Below, piece by piece: positions 50,658 to 63,971 of a stretch of 64,000 nt of DNA. Every line of letters starts with the position of its first letter. Position 1 is the stretch's first letter. Where the stretch lies: positions 23,560,001 to 23,624,000 of the forward strand of contig OZ231127.1 of NCBI GenBank assembly GCA_965153355.1. The letters run 5' to 3'. The DNA is from Flaccisagitta enflata. Its lineage: Eukaryota; Chaetognatha; Sagittoidea; Aphragmophora. The translations under genes were made by a program, and so were the position numbers. Below the pieces are notes generated by a model. It searched no databases and was not told where the DNA came from. It saw only the letters and a list, made by a program, of their open reading frames with translations.

Positions 50658-51690
50658 AAAAAGGCAGAGAAAAAATTGAAGAAAAAAAAGCGCATCATAT
50701 GAACAAAAGAAAAAAAAAAAGAAAAGGGAGGAAGAGAGAGAAAAAGGTGAAAGGGGAGAGCGAAGGTAAACTCATTCATCACTCAATTCCACATTTTCTT
50801 TCCCACTTCTCCTGCCATACCCCCCTCCTCCTCATCCTCTTCCTGTCACATCCTCTATCACCTTCCTCCCCTTCCTCCTCCTCTTCCTCCTCCTTCGTGT
50901 CCTCCTCTTACTCATTTCCGTTTGTCACTTTTGTGTTCGGTCCTCTTGTCTTCTTCGCCTCTTCCTTCCGCTTATCCTTCTCATCTTCCTCACCGTCTCA
51001 TTCTCATCTCTCTGTTCTTGTCCTCTCTGAATGCAGGCGCGACTCACGCTTAACCTCCGTCGCCGTCATCCTCTCTCTGTTTCTTCCATTCTCTCTACTT
51101 CCCTTCAACATATCTTATCAATCACGTACGTAAGATTCTATCAGCCGATATGATGGTCGGTCCGTCTGTTGGTTCGTTGGTGAATTGGTTGCGCAAAGCG
51201 CAGTAAAGCTTTGCTCTTTGAAGGGGGGGACTTTTTGGGCCCAATGATCAAAATGAATCCTGCATCTCTGCGGCTGCCCACACGCACGTGGTCATAGGCT
51301 TCCACTAGTTTCTTCTCGCCTAAGCGACTTACCTGCGATTCAGATTGCGAACATATCTGTCTGTCTGTCCGGCGTGTTCTCTTGTGTATCAGGCCATGTT
51401 TTCACCTCTTATAATTCATTTGTCTTTCCTCAATAGAACATTTCACCCTCGCCTTAGCCTAAAAAATTCCCCTTCCCATCCCATTCCATCGTGTTTTCCA
51501 CATTTACATCAATTCCGCCCCCCCCCCCACCTCACCGCTTTTACAGTTAGAATTCAGCGGCCTCCTTGATAGTTCTTATAGACACACACCGCTAACAGCG
51601 ATTATGTCCATTTGACAAGTTCAGTGAGAAAAGGGGTTATGGTAGTACTATTAAGAATCCACTTCCGGGGTGAACCAGGACTGTTGACAT
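50658..51690. other. No gene seen; purine block then pyrimidine block
   Basis: A-rich purine sequence (50658-50765) is followed by a TCC/TCTTCC-rich stretch (to about 51080). A GTCGGTCC remnant lies at 51152-51185 and a C-run at 51519-51530. The 144-codon frame at 50699-51133 is a composition artefact (Lys/Arg then Ser/Phe/Pro). Confidence 0.45.
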
Positions 51691-52309
51691 GAAGATCGAC
51701 TGGCGATATACAAATGATAAGCATCTTCTCGAGTTTTATCTACGCGATGAGAAAGCTTCAAAACTACATTGCTTCAAGTCAAGGAGCGACATTGCCGAAA
51801 TGATGAGCCCGCCGGGCTCAGCCCGGAAAGGCCAAGTGATAGCTGCTATCACATCCTGAGTCCAGCTTGAATGTTGTCATCAACTCATCATAAAGATCGC
51901 CTTGCGACCTACAAGTAGTAAATATCTACTCGAGTTTAGTTTCGCGACAAGAAAGCTTCAAAAATGCATTATTTTTAATGCTTCAAGTCAGCCGGAAACT
52001 TGTCAAAAATTTTTCTCTTTGGCTCTATTGGAATAATTGTAATGTTTGATTTTGCAACAGATGTTATTCACCTTTTTTTAAAATCATTTCTAGCCCGTGT
52101 TAGAGTTTTTATGCTATTTCAAGAACACTGTGAACAATGGCAAATTTTGATTCACTGAGATTACTCTAGTATGATAATTGATTAATTATGACAATGAATA
52201 AGCATGACTGCATTATGCAAATTGGTTTGAGCATGATGCTTCAAGTCTTTTCACAATCCTACGCCGCTGTTTGTGTTACTGAATGAAACATTCGGTAGGT
52301 CAGTCGGTT

Positions 52310-52325
52310 GTCAACATTTTTGAAA
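52310..52325. other. Empty site for the family B insertion at 53320
   Basis: CAACA, five T, then GAA. The occupied paralogue reads CAACG, five T, element, TT, GAA. Confidence 0.85.
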
Positions 52326-52474
52326 AGTAGGCAATTTTTAATTACTGCTTCTGCCCAGTCGCCTGCGATTTATGGGTTGATTAATGCCAGAGGCCAGAAC
52401 ATGCAAAAAGGAGTTACAATGCCTCAACAAGTCTGAGAATGCCCACTGAGATGTTGTAAGATAAATAAACTCTT

Positions 52475-52600
52475 GAATGCGTCCTTGCATCTATTTGAGA
52501 GGGTCTGTTAGTTTGTCGGTCCGCTGGTCTGTCTGTCCATCTATCCATTGCGCCTGTTAAGCAAACTATCAGTTATTGGCCGCAGAGATGTTGTACACCA
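52475..52600 (+). mobile_element. GTCC-bearing element, subtype C, unit 1
   Basis: GAATGCGTCCTTGCATCT, TTGAGAGGGTC, GTCGGTCCGCTGGTCTG repeats, CATTGCGCCTGTTAAG and ACTATCAGTTATTGGCC are all shared with 53970-54096. Confidence 0.6.
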
Positions 52601-53319
52601 GAGTACAAAGTCATATGCACACAACTGATTTTGTTGTTGCAAAAGTCATTCCGTTGGTTAGTTATAGTGAGCATTCTTTTTGAATATTTGCCCCTACCCA
52701 ACCCCATTGTTTACGATATGATTGACAAGTTACATATTACATAGTCTACAACTTAAAGGCATTTATCCCGTTTCCTCCCCAATGGTTTGTGGGTTGATTA
52801 GGGCCAGAGAGCAAAAGCACACCACTAGTAAAAAGAGCGACATTGCTGATATGGTGATCCCAGAAATGTTCAGTCCTACTCTAATGTTGCCATCATCAAG
52901 ATCGCCATGCGACCTACAAATAGTAAGTATCTTCTCGAGTTTTGTTTCGCGACGAGAAAGCTTCAAAAATGCATTATTTTTAATGCTTCAAGTCTACAGA
53001 ATTAATTTCAAAAATTGTCTGGTCGGCCCTAAGAGAATAATTGCAATGTTTGATTTCAAACAGGTGATATTCACCTTTTTTTTTAAAATTATACCAAGCC
53101 AATATTAGAGTCTTCATGCTGTCTCCAGAACATTGTAAACAATGGAAAATTTCGATTCATTGAGATAACTCTAGTATGATAATTGATTGATCATGACAAT
53201 GAATAAGCATGACTGCATTATGCAGATTAGTTTGAGCTTAATGGTTCAACTTGAAGCCTTCAAGTCCCTTCACAGTCATATGCAAACATTAGGTAGGTCG
53301 GTCAGTTGGCAACGTTTTT

Positions 53320-53884
53320 GGGCAGCGGCCCCGAACGGGACGAAGTCCTGTAGAACCCAGGGGGAATCTGTCCGTCCGTACGTCCGTCCATACGTCTCCC
53401 CCCCGCCCCATCTTCAGGGCTTTGTCTCCTTTGGGGCCTATTCTGACCCAAATTCTGCCAAATAGCCCAAATCCAAGCAATATGGCCCAAATCTAAGCAA
53501 AATGGCCCTAATCCAAGTATAATGGCCCAGATCCAAGCAAAATAGCCCAAATCTGGCCAAAAAACCCCAATTCTGGCCTGAGGTCCATCATTTTGGCCCC
53601 TTAGACCTATATTGTGGATTTGGATTTGGGCTATTTGGCAGAATTTGGGTCAGAATAGGCCCCAAAGGAGCCGAAGCCCTGAGGATGGGGCGGGGGGGAT
53701 GTACGGACGGATGGACGTACGGACGTACGGACGTACGGACGTACGTATGGACGGACAGATTCCCCCTGTGTTCTACAGGACTTCGTCCCCTTTGGGGCCG
53801 CTGCCCTGCTCCCCCTCAACTTAAATCACAACTGCTCAAGCAGGGCACGGGTACCGCTGACCACTTACTGCCTTTGGGCTGCTA
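53320..53884 (+). mobile_element. Family B element with empty site in the paralogous unit
   Basis: GGGCAGCGGCCCC at 53320, left inverted repeat with CCTGT..ACCCAGG, GTCC/GTAC repeats and CTTTGTCTCCTTTGGGG. A core of AGCAAAATGGCCC units folds back near 53600. The right inverted repeat ends at 53806, and a 78-bp head ends GGGCTGCTA at 53884 before TT. Nearly the entire left half recurs inverted in the right half. Confidence 0.85.
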
Positions 53885-53969
53885 TTGAATACTGAGCAGA
53901 GGGAGTGACAATGCCCACATAATAAGCCTGAAAATGCCCTCAGAGATGTTGCAATATAAACAATTCATT

Positions 53970-54096
53970 GAATGCGTCCTCGCATCTCTGTGAGAGGGTC
54001 TTTTGGTCTGTGGGTCCGTTGGTCTGTCTGTCCGTCAATCCATTGAGCCTGTTCAGAAAACTATCAGTTATTGGCCGTGGAGATGTTGTACACCAA
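53970..54096 (+). mobile_element. GTCC-bearing element, subtype C, unit 2
   Basis: GAATGCGTCCTCGCATCT, TGAGAGGGTC, GGTCCGTTGGTCTG and ACTATCAGTTATTGGCC. Similarity to unit 1 ends at GTACACCA (54096), where an inverted repeat begins. Confidence 0.6.
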
Positions 54097-54097
54097 T

Positions 54098-54570
54098 TGA
54101 AAGGATCTTTTTTTACACGCTGTATTTTGTCTAAGAACACTGTTTATAAGAACATCAGCCTCAGATTTGGTGAAAAAATAAGAACATCTTAAGAACATGC
54201 TCAGGCACAGATATTGGCATAAATGTATTCTAAAGTACACTTTGATATAAATTTTAAAGGAAATACTAAGAAAACGTTGTACAGAGTCCTCTAACCTGAA
54301 CAATTACCTTTATCTTTTCTATTTACCTTTTTTGAAAATTTTATAGCTCACAAAGACAAAGTTTTAAATGGACTTAGAATAAAGTAAATTTATTTTATTG
54401 ATTATAAATAGCTAGCAACTATAATACAGACACTCCAATATTACAAAAATAAGAACGGGTTAAGACCGTTTGAGCCTTAAAATTGGTTATAAAACAAGAA
54501 CGCCGAGCCTCACTTCAAAAAACTGTGTTCTTATGAAAAATATGGCGTGTAAATCTGTTTTGATCTTTCA
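54098..54570. repeat. 473-bp inverted-repeat element
   Basis: Arms of about 60 bp at 54098-54158 and about 54510-54570 are imperfect complements (GAAAGGATC, TTTACACGC, TATTTT, TAAGAACAC, GTTT). Its left end coincides with the point where similarity between the ~1-kb tandem units stops. No coding sequence. Confidence 0.65.
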
Positions 54571-54861
54571 AACTATACCTAAGTGTTTAATACAGAGTGC
54601 ATCACTGTAAAGCATAACTTTTTTCAATTTCAACCTAGACCTAGCAAATTCTCCACCCTCTCCCTTCTCACCCTACCACTGCCCTCCCTACTTTTCGAAT
54701 CCACCGTTGGACTCGTAGTAAAAACGAAAAGAGAGGAAAATATGTGCTTTTAGCGGGTGACATTTGTTCACCTTTTGACCCGGTAGTTGGCGCGCAGGAA
54801 AAGTTCCCAGATTAAAAACTTTTAGACAAAAGACGTTTAGACAAAAGACAGAGCTACACTC
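54571..54861. other. No gene seen
   Basis: Unique-looking sequence before the longest CT tract. Confidence 0.5.
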
Positions 54862-55071
<210 letters not shown>

Positions 55072-55176
55072 TCTCACACACACTTGGCTTAGACGTCAAG
55101 GAGAGGCGACGGAGCAAAAGGAATTGAGGCAGCTCCGGGTCTTCGGGTCATTTTGTCAACTGTTTGGGCGGGTGGA

Positions 55177-55425
55177 AGAAAACGATTTCGATGTGAAGAA
55201 GGACTGAATGAAAAAAAAGTAAAGGAAACGATTTCGATGTGGAGGACTGATTGAAAAAGTATACTGAACGATCGAGATGTGAAGGACTGTTCAAATCAAA
55301 AAAGTAAAGTAAACGATTTTGATGTGGAGGACTGATTGAAAAAGTATACTGAACGATCGAGATGTGAAGAAGGACTGAATGAAAAATGTAAAGTAAACGA
55401 TTTCGATGTGGTGGACTGATTGAAC
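55177..55425. repeat. Tandem repeat of ~40-65-bp units
   Basis: AACGATTTCGATGTG(G/A)AGGACTGA and GAACGATCGAGATGTGAAGG alternate for about six half-units, linked by AAAAAGTATACT or AAAAGTAAAGT. Confidence 0.88.
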
Positions 55426-55652
55426 AATTTCATGAAACGGGAAGACTTAACCACAACACTACAAACACTACAAACACAACAAGGCTGACAGTGCTATCAA
55501 ATGAATAAAAGACACTTTAAAAGCACACATTCAAGAAGGTTCTTACGATCTTCGGCATAAAAAAAAAGATGAAAAGAGGTGGACGGACCGACCATCGGAC
55601 GGACAAATGACTTTAACAGACACACACACAACCAGACACACAGACACACCCG

Positions 55653-55903
<251 letters not shown>

Positions 55904-56022
55904 GCTCTAGTACGCACGTACAAAGCAACAAACAGTTCCCTGTCTCGCTTTCCTTCTCATGTGTTGCCCCATCCTTGTCGGAGTTCGCACTTTGTTGTTC
56001 AATCAAAGCCGTTCATCCCGTG

Positions 56023-56800
<778 letters not shown>

Positions 56801-56804
56801 TACA

Positions 56805-56950
56805 TGAGCAATACCTGGGTCATACCCGAGCTTTCCCCAACATACCCGAGCATATCCGAGGAATACCCGTGCAATACCCTATACTAGCGATACCCGAGCA
56901 ATACCCGAGGAATACCCAAGCATGCCCAAGCATAGCCGAGCATACCCCGG
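56805..56950. repeat. ~10-11-bp minisatellite ATACCCGAGC
   Basis: About 13 units of ATACCCGAGC/ATACCCGAGG and variants (ATGCCCAAGC, ATAGCCGAGC). Confidence 0.9.
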
Positions 56951-57570
56951 TTTTTCTGTCACCTAAGATAACGTGGTGTTCCCACCCTAAATGCCAACCG
57001 TCTACCCGCCCCTGAATGGCACCTTTTACCATTCTGCCATTCCGCCCTCTGACGGGTTCAGAATTTCGACGGTTTTGTCTTGGTTTACTCCCGAAAAAAA
57101 ACTTCCAAATTAGAAAAGCCAATTCGTTTGTTCAAAATGTCAATGGGGAGACTGATACGAGTAACAAAAGTCGTTTACTTTCGCGAGAGAAAAAACCAAA
57201 CAACCGGCTTAAAATGACATGGGGTGCTGGATTAGGTGTTTGCTTTTTGTCAAGATTAAGCTACACTATTGTTACATGACAAATCATGCCAATTTTTTGC
57301 ATGTTTTTTTTTTTCAAAGACAATCGATGAAATCTGACAGTCATGAATACGAAATAACTCAAAAATGCGTTAAAAAAAAAACAAAAAAAAAAACATTGAA
57401 AACGGGGAAGAGCCAATATGACAAAATCTAGATTCATTGGACATGAAATTGTAAAAAGATGGTGTGGCAAAAGTAGATATCAGCAAACAGTATGAATCAT
57501 TTCAGAGCGAAAAATACAAACAAGAAAAACAAAAGGAAAAAGAATCACGCGATAGAAAAAAAGAAAAGAA
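56951..57570. other. No gene seen
   Basis: Unique-looking sequence with A-rich patches near 57370-57395. Open frames at 57016-57279 and 57219-57431 are not recognisable. Confidence 0.45.
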
Positions 57571-57735
57571 ACAAGGCCGGATACACGGCCAATACCAGTC
57601 GCGGACGGGTGGGCAGGGGCGGAAACGCGCGTTTTCACACTTTCAAACTCGATCACCACGGACCAACCAACCAACCGACCGACCGACCGACCGACGGACG
57701 GACAAAGCCTCTTATAGAGTCGCTAGTCCGCGACT
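57571..57735 (-). mobile_element. Family A hairpin element, GGAC module type
   Basis: On the minus strand: TTTTTAGTCGCGGAC, the hairpin AGTCGCGGACTAGCGACT, CTATAAGAGGCTTT, GTCCGTCCGTCGGTCGG repeats, GATCGAGTTTGAAAGTGTG, GCCCCTGCCCACCC, the distal GTCCGCGACT (exact complement of the first ten bases) and GGCCGTGTATCCGGCC + TTGTTT. No coding sequence. Confidence 0.83.
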
Positions 57736-57892
57736 AAAAAGACACTAAAAGACACAAAAAGGAGAAGAAGCGATTTTGACGAGCAACCAAAACTCTGAAA
57801 ATTACTTTTTTAGGATGACGACGCCGATGGTAAAAGTGACAACGTTTTTAAGACCAAGGATTTTAACGACTGTCTCCATGTGTTCGCTTTTG

Positions 57893-57894
<2 letters not shown>

Positions 57895-57974
<80 letters not shown>
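57895..57974. repeat. (CT)n tract, 80 bp
   Basis: Pure run. Confidence 0.97.
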
Positions 57975-57978
<4 letters not shown>

Positions 57979-58145
57979 CATTTTGGTATTCTCATTGCCG
58001 GTATGGGCGAAATTAAAGAAGAGAGAGATTTCTTCCCAATTCCTTCCCTCCCAAAAACTTTTTTAATCCTTTTCTCAATGATTACGTATTCCTTGGCAGC
58101 GAGTCTGCGCCCACAGTAGTCTTCCGCAAGTCAGCCGCTTCTTGC

Positions 58146-58254
<109 letters not shown>

Positions 58255-58363
58255 TAATCGTTATTTTGAGGGCTTCTCTACTTTCAATCAGTTCTGCTCA
58301 CCATCTACGAACACCTTTGTCTGTGCGGCTACCTCCTTAACGATGGCAAAAGAATAAGAATGA

Positions 58364-58523
58364 ACAAGGCCGGATACACGGCAATCCAGTCACGGACGGT
58401 TGGGCAGTAGCAGTAATAATGCGAAAACCGCTCGGAACTCAAAAATGTGACGGACGGACCGACTGACATACCGACCAACCTACCGATCGACACGGTAAGG
58501 TGCAGAGTCGCGTGTCCGCGACT
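58364..58523 (-). mobile_element. Family A hairpin element, GGAC module type
   Basis: On the minus strand: TTTTTAGTCGCGGAC, the hairpin AGTCGCGGACACGCGACT, CTGCACCTTACCGTG, degenerate GTCG/GTCC repeats, CTGCCCAACC, distal GTCCGTGACT (one mismatch) and GCCGTGTATCCGGCC + TTGTTC. The CACCTT(G/A)CCGTG text is shared with 63227-63406. Confidence 0.78.
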
Positions 58524-58910
58524 AAAAAGAAATAAAGACAGAAAAAAAACTGGACAATATTTTTTGATGACTTGTTGCATAATTAAGAGCTTCGGCCATA
58601 AAATATTTTTCTGAAATTCGTTAAAAAACTCTGCAGAAGACCTTTCAAATGCAACATTGCTGGTCATTCTAGAAGTATTTCGCAAAAAAAGCGAACTCTT
58701 TAGAAGTTTCTATGGATTTTCAGTGGGTCTTGTATGAGTTTTACAATACTTGGATACTTTTTACACCTGTGATATTCATTCTCTTATCTATCGCGAAATG
58801 CTCGTCTACTTCTAGCTATACTCGGCATGGCAATTGCATGGATCTTAATCACTGAGAAACATATTTTGTCCGTTTTTTTGGGCCATCGTTACCCAGTATT
58901 TTTTTCTCTC
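58524..58910. other. No gene seen
   Basis: Unique-looking AT-rich sequence. Confidence 0.5.
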
Positions 58911-59692
<782 letters not shown>

Positions 59693-59984
59693 TCCTTTTC
59701 ACCTTGGCAAAACGCGGATCGACCCCGCTTAACTCTTTAGTGGTCTTTATCCATGTGGAAACGGACCTTCTTTTTCCTTTCCTCCAACCTTTTCTTCCAT
59801 TTTCCTCTCATCATTCTACTTCTTTCTATTTTCCGCTTCAAAGTTACCTTGTTCTTCTTTTTTCCGATTTCTCTCTCAAGTTTCCTCCTTTTTGCTTTCC
59901 TCTGTCTTAGACTTAGCCTCTATAGCTCCAGGTCGTCTTCGTCTCTGAAAGCTCCTTTGCTCTGCCCGCTCCTTCTTCTTCTGC

Positions 59985-60400
59985 TTTTTCTTCTTCTTCT
60001 GCTTCTTCTTCTTCTTCTTCTTCTTCTTCTTCTTCTTTTTCTTTTTCTTTTTCTTTTTCTTTTTCTTCTTTTTCTTCTTCTTCTTCTTCTTCTTCTTCTT
60101 CTTCTTCTTTTTCTTATTCTTCTTCTTCTTCTTCTCCTTCTTCTTTCTCCTTCCTTCTCCTTCTTCTTCTTCTTCTTCTTCTTCTTCTTCTTCTTCTTCT
60201 TCTTCTTCTTCTTCTTCTTTTGCTTCTACTTCTTCTTCACCTTCTCCTTTCTCCTTCCTCCTTTCTTCTTCTTCTTCCTCCTCTCCTTCTTCTTCTTCTT
60301 CTTCTTCTTCTTCTTCTTCTTCTTCTTCTTCTTCTTCTTCTTCTTCTTCTTCTTCTTCTTCTCCTTCTTCTTCTTCTTCTTCTTCTTCCCTTTCTTCTTA

Positions 60401-60436
<36 letters not shown>

Positions 60437-60480
60437 TCTTTCTTCCTCTTCTTCTTCTTCTTCTTCTTCTTCTTCTTCTT

Positions 60481-60511
<31 letters not shown>

Positions 60512-60600
60512 TTCTTCTTCTTCTTTTCTTCTTCTTTCCTCCCTCTTCTTCTTCTTTTTCTTTCTTTTTCTTTTTCTTTTTCTTCTTCTGCTTTTACTTC
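59985..60600. repeat. (CTT)n trinucleotide tract, ~600 bp, imperfect
   Basis: Mostly CTT with CTTTTT, CTCCTT and CTGCTT interruptions. Frames read poly-Leu, poly-Phe and poly-Ser, and the 340-codon and 193-codon open frames are artefacts of this. Confidence 0.96.
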
Positions 60601-61122
60601 TTCTTCAACTATTTCATTGTCTTTTGCTGCTCCTTATTCCCTGTCTTCTTCCTCTTCTCATCTTTACCATATTTCTTTTTTTTTCCTTCGTTTTTGGCGT
60701 TTCCTCTTCTTTCCATTTCTTTACCTCTCTTTGTTAATCAGTTCCTTTCTTCACCTTTGCTCAGGTGCCTTTTAACCAATATCCGGGCGATTCAAATATG
60801 ACGAGTTACATCCGGGAGAGAATTCTCTTTACTTTCCTTTTTCTTGTCTTTGACGGAGCAGAAATTGTTTGAGTTATAGCGGTCATCCATCTACCGGCTG
60901 TGACGTGAACAACTTGCTCTTTTAACTTCTTTCAACAAAAGTTTCTCACCATTCTTGTTCTCTTTTTTTCTTTTTTACAGTAATAATGGGTCCATTTGCG
61001 TTTGCCTTGTTCTTGCACGTAGCAAAATTAAATGTTAACACACAAAAGAATGAGGTTTAAAACACAAGCCAAGCTGTTTATCATTTCTTTAAAATTAGTT
61101 TTGTACTGTCTCTTGTTTAGAA
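60601..61122. other. No gene seen
   Basis: Pyrimidine-rich then unique-looking sequence. Confidence 0.5.
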
Positions 61123-61272
61123 ACAAGGCCAACACCTATAAGTCGCGTGCGAGACTTACAGATTGACTTAGAATGACTTAGAATGACTTAAAGCTACTAA
61201 ATAAATTGATAAAAAAAGACGGACGGACGGACGGACGGACCAAGCGGGGTGTAGAGTCGCGTGCACGCGGCT
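61123..61272 (-). mobile_element. Family A hairpin element, GTGC module, short minisatellite
   Basis: On the minus strand: TTTTAAGCCGCG, the hairpin with GTGCACGCGACT, CTACACCCCGC, (GTCC)5, a middle with AAGTCATTCT units (three), the distal GCACGCGACT, TATAGGTGTTGGCC and TTGTTT. This appears to be the unexpanded form of 23645-23991 and 2123-3416. Confidence 0.8.
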
Positions 61273-61379
61273 TAAAATGAGACCACGGCAAATACTGTAC
61301 TAAGCATTCAAAACATGACATTTGACTAGTTTCATGGTCAATCTCTTTGGAAACCTGTATAGGTTAAATAGAAAAAGAA

Positions 61380-61612
61380 GCACCCTGCCCTTCCTTCCCT
61401 TTCTTCTCTCCTTCTTCCCTTCTTCTTCCCTTCTTCTTCCCTTCCTTCCCTACTTCCTTCTTTCCTTCCCTCCTTTGATCTTTCCTTCCTTCCTTTCTCC
61501 CTTCCTTTTCTGTTTCCCTCCTTCCTTCCTTCCTTCCTTCCTTTCTTCCTTCCTTCCTTCCTTCCTTCCTTCCTTCCTTCCTTCCTTCCTTCCTTCCTTC
61601 CTTCCTTCTTCA
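61380..61612. repeat. (CCTT)n/CTTC tract
   Basis: Impure CTTCC to about 61510, then nearly pure CCTT. Minus-strand frames read Lys-Glu-Gly-Arg, an artefact. Confidence 0.95.
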
Positions 61613-61624
61613 CATCCTCTTTTA

Positions 61625-61725
61625 GTTTCCTTGTTTCCTTGTTTCCTTGTTTCCTTGTTTCCTTGTTTCCTTGTTTCCTTGTTCCCTTGTTTCCTTGTTT
61701 TCTTGTTTCCTTGTTTGTTTGTTTG
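61625..61725. repeat. 8-bp minisatellite GTTTCCTT
   Basis: About 12 tandem GTTTCCTT octamers with three substitutions, adjoining the CCTT tract. Confidence 0.95.
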
Positions 61726-62273
<548 letters not shown>

Positions 62274-62519
62274 CCAGAGGAGCGGCGGGAAAAGACAAGC
62301 GGTAGAATGGATGACTTAAACTCCGTAAAATCTGTTCTTCTGTTTAGATTATCTTCGGGTGAGTGGTTGCCTGACAAATAAGGAAGCGGCGCAACGACAG
62401 CAGCGCCCTCCGACCGACCACTTAGCCGACTCTGCCTCAGCGCCTATCACACCTTCCTCGCCCAACACCACCAACACTACCATCAACAACACCCATAACG
62501 CCCAACATCTCAACTCCAT

Positions 62520-62575
62520 CGAGAGAGAGAGAGAGAGAGAGAGCAGAGAGAGAGAGAGAGAGACAGCAGACAGAG
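62520..62575. repeat. Interrupted (GA)n tract
   Basis: GA with GCAG and CAGCAG interruptions, about 250 bp downstream of the complementary CT tract. Confidence 0.92.
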
Positions 62576-62865
62576 AGATGAACACAAGGAAACTAAAACA
62601 AAGATATAGAGACGCAAAGAGTCATAGAAAGGTAGGGAGGACATTAAACCCGCCCACTGGGTTGGGTCGTCTATCGAGCTCACCAACCCACCTGTGTGGC
62701 TTCATGATTGGCTTTGCATGGAGTCTGAAGACGTTATCTATTCTTTTAGCCATCTTTTTTAAGCATCGGCATTCAAGGGCCTTATGGCTGATGTTTTGAT
62801 TATTGTTTTCACATTAAACCATTTGCCTGCCTCCTTTCACCATCCTATCTCTTTCCCTGCCCTTT
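62576..62865. other. No gene seen
   Basis: Unique-looking sequence. The 146-codon frame (62359-62799) spans the GA tract and has no recognisable domain. Confidence 0.4.
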
Positions 62866-63212
62866 CCAGCCTTTGCCACTCCCAATACCCATATTGAAAA
62901 CCGCAACAGGCAAATTCCACACGCGAGAACCAAATCCCAGCCTCAATACCCAAAATATTAGCCGCAAAGCCATGATGCCACTCACAACACCCAAGTCGCA
63001 GCCCCATAGCCCAATTCCCAGTCGCAACAGCAGGATCCTTGCCCCGAGGCTAAATTCCCAAACTTGATGCCTACATATATGCGTCTCAACAACTAGATAA
63101 AGCCTCAAAGCATTCATTGCAGGTGGAGGCCCCAAGCCCTGAAGCCTTCATTCAACACACTCTCTTAAGGGCAATCTGTGCCGCTGACCGTCTCGATTCT
63201 ATCACTTCTACG
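62866..63212 (+). mobile_element. Degraded family B remnant
   Basis: CCCAATACCCA/CCCAGTCGCAAC-type degenerate 17-18-bp units resemble the B minisatellite core. CCCCAAGCCCTGAAG and GTGCCGCTGACCGTCTCGATT, ending in TCTATCACTTC, resemble the head (GGTACCGCTGACCATCTGACG). The inverted repeats are not intact. Confidence 0.4.
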
Positions 63213-63226
63213 CCCGATGCACTTTT

Positions 63227-63406
63227 AGTCGCGGAGACGCGACTCTACACCTTGCCGTGACGGTCGGTCGGTTCGTCCGTCTGTCCATCAGTCCAGAGGT
63301 CCGTCCGTTGGTCGGTTGGTCCAAATTAATTCTAAACTGGCGAGCGATTTTGCATCACTGCTCCCGCCCAACCATCCGCGACTTGGTTGCCGTGTATCCG
63401 ACCTTG
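63227..63406 (+). mobile_element. Family A hairpin element, GGAC-like module type
   Basis: AGTCGCGGAGACGCGACT (63227-63244), CTACACCTTGCCGTG, GTCGGTCGG/GTCCGTCTG repeats, a middle with CTGGCGAGCGATTTTGCATC, CTCCCGCCCAACCA, the distal TCCGCGACT (complement of AGTCGCGGA) and GCCGTGTATCCGACC + TTGTTC. Confidence 0.8.
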
Positions 63407-63774
63407 TTCCTTCTTCTCTAAAATTAAGACTTGGGCTCTGTTATTTCCTTTCTCAAGATCTAGAATTGCGTCCTCATGAGTTCGTAAGTTTACAGTTTAT
63501 TCAGTGGTTCTACTGTACCCCTTAATCCGTCAGTCCGTCTGTCCGCGATGTGTTTAGCATTGAATATTCCGGAAGCTTCGCACGCCGAGATATAGAGTGT
63601 ACATGTATTTTGATCAACCTTGTACTTTTTAGTGGGTCATTAGGGCGAAAATGCAAAATTTCAAAGTGATTTATTTTACTGTCTGTAAAGGTAAATAGAA
63701 ATCTTTCTTTTGAGTAAAAACATTTAAGAGGAATGTTCCTCATTTTTTCATTTCTTCTTTCTTGCTTTCCGTTT
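63407..63774. other. No gene seen; short GTCC-like remnant
   Basis: AATCCGTCAGTCCGTCTGTC at 63525-63544 may be another decayed A-like piece. The rest is unique-looking. Confidence 0.4.
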
Positions 63775-63807
63775 TCCTTTCTTTCTGTCTTTCTTTCTTT
63801 CTTTCTG

Positions 63808-63883
<76 letters not shown>

Positions 63884-63891
63884 TTTTTTTT

Positions 63892-63971
<80 letters not shown>

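Larger units (their letters stand above)
51697..54096. repeat. Diverged tandem duplication, ~1-kb unit
   Basis: The segment CGCCTTGCGACCTACAA to TAATGCTTCAAGTC at 51898-51990 recurs at 52902-52993, with a shorter relative at 51697-51783. TCTAGTATGATAATTGATT and GAATAAGCATGACTGC follow in both. Each ends in a GCATCT..GAGAGGGTC element (52475, 53970). Unit 2 is longer because a family B copy sits in it (53320-53884). A GAGCCC/GGGCTC stem at 51805-51819 is present in unit 1 only. The 128-codon frame at 52722-53108 is not preserved in unit 1. Confidence 0.85.

Noticed and set aside
59753-60775. 340-codon plus-strand open frame
   Set aside because: Poly-Phe/Leu from an imperfect CTT tract.
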